A program made the position numbers and the translations under genes. The notes beneath the pieces were generated by a model. The model ran no database searches, was not told the DNA's origin, and saw only the letters and a program-made list of their open reading frames with translations. Positions 9,887-21,205 of a DNA stretch of 64,000 bases are shown piece after piece. The stretch is from Adiantum capillus-veneris (taxonomy: Eukaryota > Streptophyta > Polypodiopsida > Polypodiales > Pteridaceae). The stretch lies in assembly GCA_014529385.2 (NCBI GenBank), contig CM043959.1, positions 55,496,253 to 55,560,252 on the forward strand. Reading direction: 5' to 3'. Position 1 is the stretch's first letter. Every line of letters begins with the position of its first letter.

Positions 9887-11426
9887 TGTAACATTTAATG
9901 GTCTAGTAACTTTGTGTAAATAACTGATACATATTGTTCATTAAGGTTAGTTTCCTAATGAGCATAGCAAGAGTGCTTGGATGGAGAGAGCAATAAAAAC
10001 ATAACACCTGGTTAGATAGGCATGAACAATACTTCAAAAAGAGAGAGAAATCAAGCTATTGACAACACTTGAGGACCGGATTTACATGGAGCCAGTCCCC
10101 CCTCCAAAAGATTTGTATTATAGGTTTCCCCCATCAAGGAAGACATTTTATAATACAATACTTTGTGTTCCTTCAATAACTTGTTGGTGCAATGAAGATC
10201 AAAGCTTCAAGCACCAAGCTTACACTTGAAAACACAACATCAATTCCCTCACTGTCTCACACCCAAGACCTCACACACCTTCGAAGATGGTGAGAGCTAG
10301 CAGGGTATGAGAGTAGATCGAGAGGAAGAAGGAGTATTCTTACGAGAAAGAAGTATGTCTCTTCACATAATCACTCTTAATAGCTTAGCATAACTTAGTA
10401 ATTAGCATGGTAGAGGAGATGAGAATACATTGGAGCTTGGCTCTTGGTTGGATTTGCATCACAAAGCCAAGAGTTGTTGGTGTAGGCCTCCCTTCTCACA
10501 AGCTTGGAGTAGATGATGAGCTTTTCATTAAAGCTTGAGAAGGAGATAGTCTTCTTTACTTCACACATGAGCTTGTGTAAGTGTGTGTGTGTTAATGCCT
10601 TGCAAAAATCAGCCCCCTCTCTCTCTTGGTCGACCCCTCTTGCTAATTCCTCTTGTTGACTCCTCATTGGCTCATGCCAAGCTTAGCCAATAGGAAATTA
10701 GAAGCATAATTGCTACCCTTGTGACATGTGTCCCCCTTTCCCCTTTTGTGAGAGCTTTAGGTATTTAAATAATTCAATTAAACTCTCATTGGACCTCTTA
10801 GTCTTCTGGCCAATAGGAATCAGGCAAGCCATTGGGCTGATGAATGCTCATTGGACCCCTTGGTAGACTGTCCAATAGTCTTCTAGAGAGCTTAATTTCT
10901 ATTGGTTATTTTATCAAGTGTTTTTAAATGAATTAAACTAAACTTACTCTAGCCTAATTCTCATTGATCCACCTCTATGGCCATCCCATAGGATTTGAAT
11001 GCACCTTGGGGACAACTGAGCTAGGAACTTGACATGTGGCCACTATGCCTTTTGTGTAAAAGGAGCTTGGAAGAGTGTGTGTGTGTCTCTCTCTCTCTCA
11101 TCCCCTACAAAAAATAGCTCGCCCCCTCCTATCTAGGGATATGTGAAGACTTTATGGTCTTCACATAAGCATCCAATTTTGTTAAGCTTGACCATTTGGA
11201 CTTTACCTTTGAATTTTGGAACCTTAGCATTTTGGAAGTCTTAATGGACTAAACCCTAAGGTCTTTGAAGCACATTGATGCACATTGCTCTTTGGATCCC
11301 TACTGAGACCGGTCTGCTAGCCTTACCAATATTCTAGCTTTTTCTCCCCTGGTACTTTCCCATATTAAATGATCAGTTTAACATGAGAAAATCATTTAGG
11401 AGAATTAGATATTAGTTATTATGACA
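9887..11426 (-). mobile_element. 3' LTR of a family A chromovirus (minus)
   Basis: On the minus strand the LTR starts TGTCATAATAACTAATATC at 11426 and ends GTTACA at 9887. It is colinear with the two LTRs of the element at 33394-43120 (same terminal words, same promoter-proximal segments). A purine-rich tract (AAGAGAGAGGTAA) precedes it, as expected for a 3' LTR. No PBS follows at 9886, so this is a 3' rather than a 5' LTR. It includes a (TC)n run near 11085-11099. Confidence 0.8.
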
Positions 11427-12010
11427 TTACCTCTCTCTTGAAATCATAGGCGTCCTCGACTATGAGGTAGAGACGATAAAGCCTAGTCATTAGTCCATTT
11501 GCTAGTGGGTAGAGGACCCCTATTTTACCCTACGACATCGTCCTAAAATGGATGACTAGTCCATTTGGTGCTTGAGAGCATTAGCTGCCGCAAGCATGTC
11601 TGCACATTAGTCCGTATCAATCTTCTATAGTAGAGTGACAAGCTCTACTTGGTGTTCGGGAGACGTCGTCTCCGCAAATATGATCCTAAGCATGCATACC
11701 TCTTCACATTTGTGCACAATAAATAAAAAAAGAGAGTCTTATAAGACAAAAACTTTGTTCATTTAAACATTTGTACATTTTCTTACTCTAGGGAAGCATT
11801 GTAAGCATTGACAAGGTTTAGGTTATCCTTTAATTGTATGCCTTGCATCCATCTAACATCTCCAAAAGGAGAGTTCTTAGATTTAATAAGATACCGTCGG
11901 ATAATCTTACCACCTCTCAATTCCTTGTCTTCATGTCGGAGAATCGACTCGGGCTGCAACACCTCTTCTTGGTCCTCAATCTCATTAGGAAAAATATGAA
12001 CCCTCTAGGG
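11427..12010 (-). mobile_element. 3' internal remnant of a family A chromovirus (chromodomain end)
   Basis: Read on the minus strand, 12010-11815 encodes IEDQEEVLQPESILRHEDK followed by GKIIRRYLIK and DVRWMQG. This matches the C-terminal chromodomain-like end of the element at 33-43 kb. The 3' UTR-like segment then leads to the LTR at 11426. Everything upstream (gag to integrase) is missing: the element is truncated near 12010. Confidence 0.75.
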
Positions 12011-12764
12011 GCCCTTTGGGATTAAGGTTAATTAGAGGCCAGCCAATGAGAAGAGGGTGGTGGACACACTCTATGCCCTCAAAAATGTAGGGGGACAAAG
12101 TAGTCTTACACTTCTTAAATGGACTCTTACCTAGTGAGAAGGTGGTGTGTGGGGGGGGGGGGGGGGGGGGGGTGGGCGGGCCATATGGAACCTCCAACTT
12201 CCCTCCTTTTTGATCCGCTTATGAAAAAATCCCAAAAATTTGAAAATTTTCAAAATTTTCAAAACTCAAATTTCATCTTCTGAAAACCCCCCTAAAACTA
12301 TTTTATGGTCAAAAAAGAATTTTTTGATCTCAAAAAGTCAAAACGTGCACCCAAAACCCTTAAAATTCAAAATTTTTAAAAAACTTTTGAAAAATCTTTT
12401 TTTGCTATCCAGAGCTCCCCCAAAAGTAGTTATTAGGCAAAAAGTGATTTTCTCTCTCTAGAACCCCTTTTCCAACCCCTCCTTGGTTGCAACCATCACA
12501 CTCATCCTCTACTCCAACACTCTCTCTCTCTACACCATCTCCATTGCTGCAGCAAGGAAGCTCCTCTCTCCTCCCCTACCACCTTCCATTGCCACACCAA
12601 GCAAGGGTTATCCACCTTCTCCTCCCATTGCCACACCAAGCAAGGGTTATCCACCTTCTCCTTCCATTGCCACAAGGGTTAACCACCTTCTCATCACTTT
12701 ATCCCACCTACATTGTAGCAACAAGCAAGGTCCTTCTCCTCCTCCTACTTTTCTTTGCTCAACC
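12011..12764. other. Flank with poly-G run and 36-bp tandem repeat
   Basis: Holds a run of 22 G at 12151-12172 and an AT-rich stretch of TTTTCAAAA words (12235-12400). At about 12583-12690 a proline-rich tandem repeat has two full 36-bp units and a partial third (CCATTGCCACACCAAGCAAG). A frame through the repeat joins the next CDS but probably represents 5' leader sequence. Confidence 0.5.
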
Positions 12765-13028
12765 ATGGCCAACTCTACTTCGCAAAGGCGGCCAAAGGAT
12801 GAGGTCACAGCAGTTGCATGCCACAACACTAGAGGTGTAGATGATGAGTGGGTGCCACAAGAGTTCACCAAAGGTGCTTGGGTATACATGCAACCATCTG
12901 CTATTGGCCCTCATCGTGTGCGGAATCGTGCAAGCTTGGATCTTCATTGGAAAGGAAAGCTCCTTGGCTTCAAGAACCGCAAAGACAAGGGGACCGTAGC
13001 AATTGTGCAACATGTTTTCTCAATGTAA
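12765..13028 (+). CDS. Hypothetical protein (first block of an unrecognised locus)
   Basis: I do not recognise this product. From the first good ATG it encodes 87 aa beginning MANSTSQRRPKDEVTAVACH, with an aromatic and basic segment (DLHWKGKLLGFKNRKDKGT) at the end. The sequence after the stop reads into a plausible donor (CATTGTAAGTA near 13068), so this may be one exon of a longer gene continuing at 13251. The start could also lie in the upstream proline-rich repeat. There are no transmembrane or signal features. Confidence 0.4.
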   Translation: MANSTSQRRPKDEVTAVACHNTRGVDDEWVPQEFTKGAWVYMQPSAIGPHRVRNRASLDLHWKGKLLGFKNRKDKGTVAIVQHVFSM

Positions 13029-13250
13029 ACCATGCACTTGCAACAACCACCTCGATTTCCAACACATTGTAAGTACATGTTTTGAGAATACAAAGCTAGG
13101 TGTGAAATCACAGTGTAATGTTATTATGGATTCATACTTAACATTTGTCATGCATTTATAGTCATATTTCCATCCACGTTGGTGGAGGAGTAGCCACTAC
13201 ATAGTCTCTCCGGCACATTCAATGCTATACATGCGGATATTGGAGCAATA

Positions 13251-14105
13251 ATGTTCCCAAATCTTTGCCCAACCAAACTGGTTCAAAGAAGGATTTTCTT
13301 CTATTCTCACTCCTGTATTGTCCCTACTTCTACACAAGCGTTTGGAACGCTTGAACCCATCAAAGTAACTTCATTATTAAGTATGGAGTGGCCGGTCCCA
13401 GATTTGTGGTCGGTAGCATCTTTCAAGCAAAAGATGATAATGGATGTCCAAAACTCTTTGAAATACTCTAAAGCTACTAGGTCTGTGGGCTTAAGTTGGT
13501 GTTTGCCTATTCATTGTTTTGTGCACATTTTTAAAGAGTTTGGATTTGTGGAGACTACCACAATGCTTGTATGTAAAGATGCGCATTACGAGGAATTAGG
13601 AAGGCTTTTAGAAGAGGACCAGGGTTTTGTGGAGGGCATGCACAACGGGGACCGGTACCGTTGTAAGGTTGGAGCTTCAGGTATTGGAATGCGCTATTTG
13701 AAATCCTGCACCTCCTTGTACATACGATTTCACTATGATCGTTGGATGTGCAAGCTTGGAGTGTGGACTCCCTTACAGAGTGTAGACGACGCTATTGCAA
13801 GCTTTGACATTGTAGTGAAGATGCCCAACGATGCTTTGGAGGCAGTCCAAGTGAACAAGCATTGGACTCTCAGTAATGTTCGAGAACATTTGGTTATTAT
13901 GGGTTTTGAGGCCCTTCAACAAGCACAGTTTCGTTTACAAGGTCACAAGGTGAGAATCCTTCCACCACATTTTCAATACATCATGGTTTGTCGATCATTG
14001 GATGCTTATTGTAATGAATGTCCGCAGATTGGGAAGAGAATGGAAGACAAATTGAAGGTCGAGGAAGACTGGGGGATAGATGGAACTATGCTATCGATCT
14101 TATAA
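13251..14105 (+). CDS. Hypothetical protein, 284 aa
   Basis: A single open frame of 284 codons, unusually long for this eroded region. It encodes a mixed alpha/beta, soluble-looking protein with words such as ATRSVGLSWCLPIHCFVHIF, KVGASGIGMRYLKSCTSLYI and SVDDAIASFDIVVKMPNDAL. The coding-like sequence extends upstream in another frame (GTFNAIHADIGAI just before the ATG), suggesting an intron or frameshift near 13200. I know no family with these motifs. It may belong with the blocks at 12765 and 14349 in one mobile or lineage-specific unit; that is inference from proximity and orientation. Confidence 0.45.
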   Translation: MFPNLCPTKLVQRRIFFYSHSCIVPTSTQAFGTLEPIKVTSLLSMEWPVPDLWSVASFKQKMIMDVQNSLKYSKATRSVGLSWCLPIHCFVHIFKEFGFVETTTMLVCKDAHYEELGRLLEEDQGFVEGMHNGDRYRCKVGASGIGMRYLKSCTSLYIRFHYDRWMCKLGVWTPLQSVDDAIASFDIVVKMPNDALEAVQVNKHWTLSNVREHLVIMGFEALQQAQFRLQGHKVRILPPHFQYIMVCRSLDAYCNECPQIGKRMEDKLKVEEDWGIDGTMLSIL

Positions 14106-14259
14106 CTTTGTAACTCTTGCAATTTTCATATTGATCCCCGTTGTAATCAACATGATTTGCTTCGGCAAATCATGCCTTTGAATATAATTTTTGCATTGGG
14201 ATGAGAAATCATTTTTTGGTGAAAGTGCCTTTTTTTTAATGTCTTAAAAAAGGGTCCAT

Positions 14260-14267
14260 TATAAAAG
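14260..14267 (+). promoter_or_regulatory. TATA box for the 14349 gene
   Basis: TATAAAAG followed by GGGGGCC, about 82 bp upstream of the ATG at 14349. The spacing fits a TATA-driven start near 14290 and a short 5' UTR. Confidence 0.5.
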
Positions 14268-14348
14268 GGGGGCCACCTAACTCATTCACTATTTTCACTT
14301 TTGCAACTCTTGAGCTCCTCCGCTCTCTATCTTCACCCCAGGCTAGAC

Positions 14349-15920
14349 ATGGATGCTGCCACAGCCTCTGCATCTGCACCCACATCCACCCCTTTGTCAC
14401 GCTTCATCCTCTTCCTCGAGGACACCAAATACAAAGGGAAGTTGGACCTCCACACCTTTTTTACTCGTCTCCCTGACCTTGACGCCACAGTTGCCCTTCA
14501 CATGGATGCATTTGAGGAGATTTTTGCGTTCATGGAGGAGCACATCAAAAAATATTCTGTATCTATCCCCCCACATGCAGGGATCTGGGTGCCTTGCGAT
14601 CTTTTGCGCTATATACACAAAGGTGATCGCCCATTCTCCAAGCGGTTGCAACGATTCCAAGAAATTGCAACCGATGCAGGCCATTACTTGGACGAGCAAG
14701 CCCCTGGGGTGTCAGCGCTCAAGAAGCGTAAGTTGGGGGTGGAGTACCCTTCTCGGCTCGCAACATTTATCTTCTTGGTGAGCGAGGAACCTGATCTGGA
14801 GGAGCTCCGCTTACCACACCTTCAAGTTGGGTCCTTTATCAAGGACACCAAGGAGCAGCAGGTTATACCCATGAACCCTGCAGCGGAAGGAAAAGCACAC
14901 CGGCTCGAGTACCCTAGGGGTCTTGAGGAAGTGGTTGAGAAATCCATAGTTGCAACTGGCCCTAGTGACACTCCAGTGCCACTACCACTGACGGATGTGG
15001 CTATCCCAGAGGTAGAAATAAGCCGCTTCTCCTCAGTGTTAGTGGATGGGGAGGAGTATGTGTTCCTGCATGATTTGGAGAAAGCATTTGGCCTGCGCAT
15101 GGATGAATGCTTGAGCGTGCTATGCAACAACAGCAAATGTCCCTTAGACAATACGCCAAATGCCCTAGAAAGCAAGCTCTTGCCAGATGGGGACTCTGTT
15201 GCTGACACAGTTGTATGTGCGGAGGTCCTGGCAGCAGAGAAGTTGCACGTGGCCGACGAAGATTTCCAAGCCACGCAAGCCAAGGTTTAGGCTGCTAGGA
15301 TGCCTATGCCATTATGCAACCTCCCATCTGATGATCCAAAGCTCGTATCTGTGGTGCATGGGAGCATTGACTTGGATGCAAAGGGCAACAGGGAGGAGGA
15401 CGACAAGGAGCAGGAGGTAAACTGTATCCTAATTTTCATGTTACTATTTTATCCTTCATTGTCTTTTTTCTCAACCTTCATCGGTTTATGACAGGATGTT
15501 GTGGAGGTTGATGATTTTGCTGCAAGGACGGGTGGCAAGTGGACGGGCTTTGGACCTCAAGCTTCCCTTGCGCATTACCTAGGACAACTCCCCCCTGGTG
15601 ATGTGGCCATTATCCATAATGAATTTACTCCCCAAGCCCATTTTATGACTTGGTCGTTAAAAGCTTTGAGCAAGTTTTTGTGTTTGAGCACCATTGCTCA
15701 AACTGCGCATCAAGTGTTCCTAGTGCGTAGATCCCTTGTATGCACAGCGTTTGGCACTGGCTTTCGTGGTAAAGTGCTTGCCCAGATAGGGATACATGCT
15801 TCCATTGGCTCAACTGACCCAAAGGCCATAGTGCAGTCCCTCTTGACTGGGGAGTTGCCTTACGCGCAAAATAGGCGCCAGGAAATGGTCAAAAAAATTA
15901 TGAACTCCTCAGATACATGA
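14349..15920 (+). CDS. Hypothetical protein with one intron and one in-frame TAG
   Basis: Unrecognised protein. Exon 1 runs from ATG 14349 to 15416 and exon 2 from 15495 to 15920; the GT-AG intron of 78 bp (15417-15494) joins them exactly in frame. The product would be about 497 codons. The N-terminus is Ala/Ser/Thr-rich (MDAATASASAPTSTPLSRFI), then comes a folded-looking part (FEEIFAFMEEHIKKYS, LAHYLGQLPPGDVAIIHNEF). The only break is a TAG at 15288-15290 inside exon 1, at a site where Gln (CAG) would be one C-to-T change away. Base composition is more GC-rich than the flanks. A TATA box lies upstream. It is either a very recent pseudogene or an active gene with an alternative exon boundary. 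Confidence 0.5.
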
Positions 15921-16079
15921 TGTAAAATCACCGTTTTGGAAGGAATAAAAAATATTTGAAATTGTCTCTCTATATTGCAAATTCTTTTGAATGTGATTTG
16001 TCAATCTTCAAAATTGTTTCAATTGGTGATATGAATTTTTTTTTGATTGGTGACTTTGTAATTTCAAGTTCTGTATGTA

Positions 16080-17202
16080 ATTGCAGTCAATTTCAGTAAA
16101 TTTGTGCTTTTTAAGTACCCTTGGGGGTAGATAAGCCTATAAGGGGCAAAAAAAAGCATGGCCACAAGGGCGCGCAAATGGCCCATCCATTAGTTTTGGA
16201 TGGGCCATTTGCGCGCCCTTGTGGCCAGGCTTTTTTTTGCCCCTATTAGGCTAATCTACCCCCTAGGATACCTACAAAGCACAAATTGATTGCAATGGAT
16301 TGGTTTTGCATCACTCATTTAGATGCACCCTTTTTATGGCAATTCCAGCATATGTTCACACTCAAGGACATTAGAAAAGGTGAAATCAATTATGGGATGA
16401 AGTTTCCAGCACACTATCACCTGCTTCAGCTATACCTAGTACACCCCTGCACCAAAAAGTCCAATTACATTGGACATTTGAAAAATCCAAATTACTGTTG
16501 CATAGACACTTGGTTTCACAATATGTTATTTATTTTTATATCCTATAGGGAATTCAAAGCTTGAAATGGCCAAAAAAGGGTGTCCACAAGGATCCATGTA
16601 AAATAATGATGCAAAACCAATAGGTTTTAGTAAATTTGTGCTTTGTAGGTATCCTAGGGGGTAGATAAGCCTACAAGGGGCAAAAAAAATCCTGGCCACA
16701 AGGGCGCACAAATGGCCCATCCATCAATTTTGGATGGGCCATTTGCGCGCCCTTGTGGCCAGGTGTTTTTTTGCCCCTAGTAGGCTAATCTACCCCCTAG
16801 GATACCTACAAAGCACAAATTTATTGCAATGGATTGGTTTTGTATCATTCATTTAGATGCACCCTTTTTATGGTAATTCCAGCATATGTTCACACTCAAG
16901 GACACTAGAAAAGGTGAAATCAATTATGAAATGAAGTTTCCAACACACTATCACCTGCTTTAGCTTTACCTAGTACACCCCTGCACCAAAAAGTCCAATT
17001 ACATTGGACATTTGAAAAATCCAAATTAATGTTGCATAGACTCTTGAAATGGCCAAAAAAGGGTGTCCAAAAGGATCCATGTAAAATAATGATGCAAAAC
17101 CAATAGGTTTTAGTAAATTTGTGCTTTTTAAGTACCTTGGGGGTAGATAAGCCTACAAGGGGCAAAAAAAAGCCTGGCCACAAGGGTGCGCAAATGGCCC
17201 AT
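16080..17202. repeat. Tandem array of long foldback (inverted-repeat) elements
   Basis: Two nearly complete palindromes lie at about 16090-16295 and 16622-16830, and a left half-copy at about 17103-17202. Each has arms of roughly 100 bp carrying CCACAAGGGCGCGCAAATGG and GGGGCAAAAAAAAGCC, separated by a loop of a few bases. The spacer between hairpins is repeated too (about 330 bp, then about 270 bp after loss of a short segment). The spacer's own ends (ATTGGTTTTGCATCA) are also inverted to each other. The array interrupts the minus-strand coding similarity of the 17.2-19.8 kb gene. It has no ORF; it resembles foldback MITEs or small-RNA precursors. Confidence 0.8.
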
Positions 17203-19799
17203 GTAGGTCTTTCAATCACAATATTTGTTGGAGTTGTGGTGTGTTCAATATTATCTCCACAAAACCACACAAGTTTTTTCTTCTCAACTTTTGATGTTAT
17301 TTGTACCACCCCTTGAAAGCATGGAGCAGGTACACCCACTAATCCTGATTTTCCCTTTTGGTCAATTAGCTTATTACATTTTTTTTCTCTTATCATGGAG
17401 GTAGCCTTGACATCTTACTTCACTTCGAGGATTGGTCCTACATATTGCCCACCTACTAGGATGAATGTTAGTTTCAACTATTTCATGAACCTGTTTATGC
17501 TCTTCTTGTTTTTGCCTAGTTTGTCACACGTGTTGTGTGACATACTCATATTGTGGACAGTGGGAGTCACCTTTCTTAATAGGTGTTTCAAGTGTGCCTC
17601 AATGTTTTTTTCTTATTGTCCGCGCATCATCATAAATAAATACTCTCCTCTGGAGTATATTCAGCTCCACTGTAGCCTCATTGGTTAGAGTAATAACATT
17701 GCTCACTGCTAATGGCACTGAAGACATTGAAGCTCTCCTATTTATCATTATTTGTAGTCATGGACCACACCCTTTGTGTCCACCTTTCAGAAATGAGTCA
17801 TAGCTTGATTGTTGCAAGAGAATAGTGGTCAAATCTCCTTGACAAGCAGTATACAAGGTTAAAAATTTAATGCCATCATTTGAAGCTAACCAACTACCAT
17901 GGACCGACTCTGCCAAGTTTTTCCTTGGAACCATATGCCTATCATCACTCTCCATGGCCTTTTGCACACAATGTAATTAATTAGTGAAAGAACTTATACA
18001 ACACACAAGACAAAATATAAAAAATGTACCTGCATCATGTATTCTCCCCAATGGGCCACTCTTGCATGCCACCACACCAACCATGTTTGAAGCATAGAGA
18101 TCTCTGTCTTGCCTGCATGCCTATTTCTTAGCCATGATTGTAGTTTTTCAAGCTCTATCTTAGCTACTTCTTCAGATGGAGCTTCCCTCCATTGTCTACA
18201 CCTATGCTTAAACTCCTATTGGCTATGATGGGGTATACAATTTTTTGCATGTTGCTACAAACACTACTCCCAATGAAACAAACAAGACCTTTCTTGGGCC
18301 TGCCATAACTTTGTCCGGGCCTCCGTTGTATACAGTCCTTATTGCACACCAATTTTCTTGAGCTTCATCATCCATGAACCCTTTGAATTCAGGTTTGTTG
18401 TATCCTTCCTTTTTTATCACTTTATTTAGAAGGCTCCAAAATAATGTTTGTGCTTGTGTATCCTCTACTTTGAAATCCCCAATTGTGATAATTTGCATTT
18501 CTTGGATATAAGGATTGTAAACATGACAAGCCATTGTTGTCCAATCACGCATTCTTTTCACAAAATCAAATCATAACCATGAATTTCCAAGTTCACCTCC
18601 TGGTCTCATTTTGTTAACAAGTTCTACACCATTTCCAGGCCCCTATGTGAACATTTTAAATATATGACATCTATCAAATCCTGAGAGTTCCAGCGTTCCA
18701 GGAAAGGCCATGCTCTAAAAGAAGTCAAACAACAATCCTCTTTTTTACTTGAAAATTCCATCATAATCTCCCACTGGTTGACCTATCTCTACCTGAGCCT
18801 CCTTTGTCCATCATGATAATCTTATCTTGTCAAGAAAAGGTGCCAACTTTGCTAACAAATCACTCATATCTTTATTTGAAAGGCTCTTTCCTTTTGAATG
18901 GTCTCCAATGAGCACTAATTGCATCACAATCTCCTTCGCTATTTTTTGTTGGATTGACCTTGGTCTCCCAATAGAGTCTTTAGCAATTAGCTCCCTGACC
19001 CTTGTCTGGACCTCAACCATTGCTTGTTTTGTAACACCCTCTGCCACAGGGTGCATGTGATATCCAAGATGTATAACTCCTCTACTTATTTGTATATTTT
19101 CAGAAATAGAGGGAAAACAATAAATAAGCTTGCACAAGCACTAAGAAATGCACATGGGTGACATAGAGCAAAAGAAACATTTTAAACTACCAAACCCATT
19201 TGTACTGCTGCCAGCAGGGAAAAATTTAGCTAGTCGCCCAACCCAATGCTTCTCATTTAATTCTTGTGATCGCAAAAATTCTTAGCATATGTGATTGATG
19301 CATTGTAGGTGGCCACACCACACTTTCTATTTCTTACAGTCCCTTGAAACCCAGAAACATTGCTTGTAATCCCATCTGTCCAAACATGTCCATCAAGCTT
19401 ATTCTCTCCTCCACCAGTTCTGGAACCTGTTACGTTGAAAGGAAACTCAGATAATATGTTTCCATCATATCTTTTTGGGAGTTCTGTACCCTGCTGTATC
19501 TCTGCCACCAATGAGAAGCTTACTTTAAGGGAGTTTTGTTCAGGAAGGTTTCTGAGCATGTTTATCACACTAAAACTTGAAGTCTGACTACTTAATGCAC
19601 CTGTCTGCACAAATGACTCTTCTTTTAAGGTGATTGTGCTTGTCAGGCTACCATGCACCACAAAAGTTCTTCCAAATTTGCTATCAAGTTGAAACATGTT
19701 GACGTCTCCTCGTCTAGTCGTTGGCATTTCAAACGACAAGCCATCTGTTTCAACTCCAAAGATCTGGTGAAGCCAAATACTATCTTCTCTGAACCCCAA
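17203..19799 (-). pseudogene. Decayed multi-exon transposase-like gene (plant DDE-type family, uncertain)
   Basis: On the minus strand, ordered coding blocks run down from 19799. First is a Cys-rich end (RNRKCGVATYNASITYAKNF). Then come GYHMHPVAEGVTKQAMVEV, GPGNGVELVNKMRPGGELGN, WTTMACHVYNPYIQEMQIIT, GFMDDEAQENWCAIRTVYNG, LQTWLVWWHARVAHWGEYMM and NLAESVHGSWLASNDGIKFL. A GT-AG intron lies at 18029-17959. The block order resembles uncharacterised transposase-like proteins that I recall as common in bryophyte, lycophyte and fern genomes, with an Asp-containing core; this was not searched. Many stops and frameshifts make it inactive. The 3' end is cut by the foldback array. Confidence 0.55.
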
Positions 19800-20169
19800 T
19801 ACTAATCAAAACTCTTGCTTAGAGACCTCAAGTTTCAACGACCCCATTTTGTGTAGTAAACTCTACTTGTTTTGTATTCCTTTCATTTCTAATCACAACA
19901 CTATTCATTTTTTGCAGGAAACTCCCACTCTACTCAACTGTGCTCAACAGGTTATCGCTCAACTCTGCTCAATAGAGTTTTGCATGAAACTCACACTCTA
20001 CTAAATTGGAATCAAATGATAAACATATCAATTCATCATTTAAGAGTTGGACTTTATATGAGTTGGGCTTTAAATGACTTGATTCTCTCCTTCAACTCAT
20101 GACACACATTATAGTATTATTTCATGTCATTAGGGATTGTTTCAATGAAATTAACTATCTCTTAAGACT

Positions 20170-20278
<109 letters not shown>

Positions 20279-20319
20279 GTCCCATTCCACGCTTGAGAAT
20301 ACGCTTCAAGTTCAAATCC

Positions 20320-20435
20320 CATTCCTCTCTTGAAGGAGTGCGTTTCAAGTTCCAAGCTTATAGGCACAAAGTCCCAATTCCTCTCTTGAAGGAGCTCGTT
20401 TCAAGTTCCAGGCTTATATACACAAAATCTTCATT
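20320..20435. repeat. Two-copy tandem repeat of about 59 bp
   Basis: ATTCCTCTCTTGAAGGAG followed by CGTTTCAAGTTCCA and CTTATA is present twice in direct tandem with a few differences. Confidence 0.75.
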
Positions 20436-20511
20436 GTACAGACAAGGTCGGCAAGCACAAGACGAAAGCAAAGAAGAAACTATTTTGAACATGACACAAG
20501 GCAGAAGCAAG

Positions 20512-20514
<3 letters not shown>

Positions 20515-20561
<47 letters not shown>
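20515..20561. repeat. (CT)n microsatellite
   Basis: About 47 bp of CT followed by a short CAAACAAACACACACA stretch. Confidence 0.95.
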
Positions 20562-20564
<3 letters not shown>

Positions 20565-20607
20565 CAAACAAACACACACACACAAGCACTGCTTTGCCTT
20601 GCTCAAT

Positions 20608-20700
20608 GGGTTTCGTTGGCGAAACCCTTTTGAGGGCTTTGCAAAAGAGGAGCATAAGCTACAATGGGAGGTCTTCAAATGGGTTTCATTGGCAAAACCC
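20608..20700. repeat. Short perfect hairpins (GGGTTTCG...CGAAACCC)
   Basis: GGGTTTCGTTGGCGAAACCC at 20608-20627 is an 8-bp perfect stem with a 4-base loop. A variant lies at 20681-20700, and an exact reverse-complement copy lies at 21794-21813. The gap sequences also share a TTGAGGGCT word. Confidence 0.7.
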
Positions 20701-21072
20701 TTCAGAAGGCCAATAAATGTTTATCTCCAGTTCGGAGTGAAACCCTATTGAGGGCTCTCAAAATACGTGCAGATTGTAGAAATGCGCAGAATGGCTGAAT
20801 GTGCTGGGTGCAGATTGTCCTGAATGGATGAATGTGCAGAATGGTTGAATGTGCAAAACGGTTGTAGGGTGCTTTGATTTACCAGTTGGGGAGAGGCTCC
20901 TTGGGGAATATACCACTTTTGAAGTTCAAACCAGGACATAGACCAACTCGTCTTGAGTCAGCAATAAAAAGATGTGTTTGGGTGGAACGCTCTTATTGGT
21001 TGAAACTTGAGGGAATCAGCTCTGTGATATGGTTGTGTTTAGGCTTTTTTAGGTTGTGATGACTGGAGGGAT

Positions 21073-21205
21073 GAATTGGTCCACAGGAGCTCATGTTTGA
21101 TGTGGGGATTGTGGGACATCTTCCAGAATTGGTCCACAGGAGCTCATGTTTGATGTGGGAATTGTGGGACATCTTATGTGGGGATTGTGGGACATCTTCT
21201 ATTTT
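21073..21205. repeat. Tandem repeat with period about 54 bp
   Basis: GAATTGGTCCACAGGAGCTC plus TGTTTGATGTGGGGATTGTG occurs twice, and the terminal GTGGGGATTGTGGGACATCT occurs a third time. The rest of 20701-22041 shows nothing else I can assign. Confidence 0.75.

Noticed and set aside
16920-17396. Continuous minus-strand 158-aa ORF
   Set aside because: Only its first part (to about 17203) belongs to the decayed transposase-like gene; the rest is foldback sequence joined by chance.
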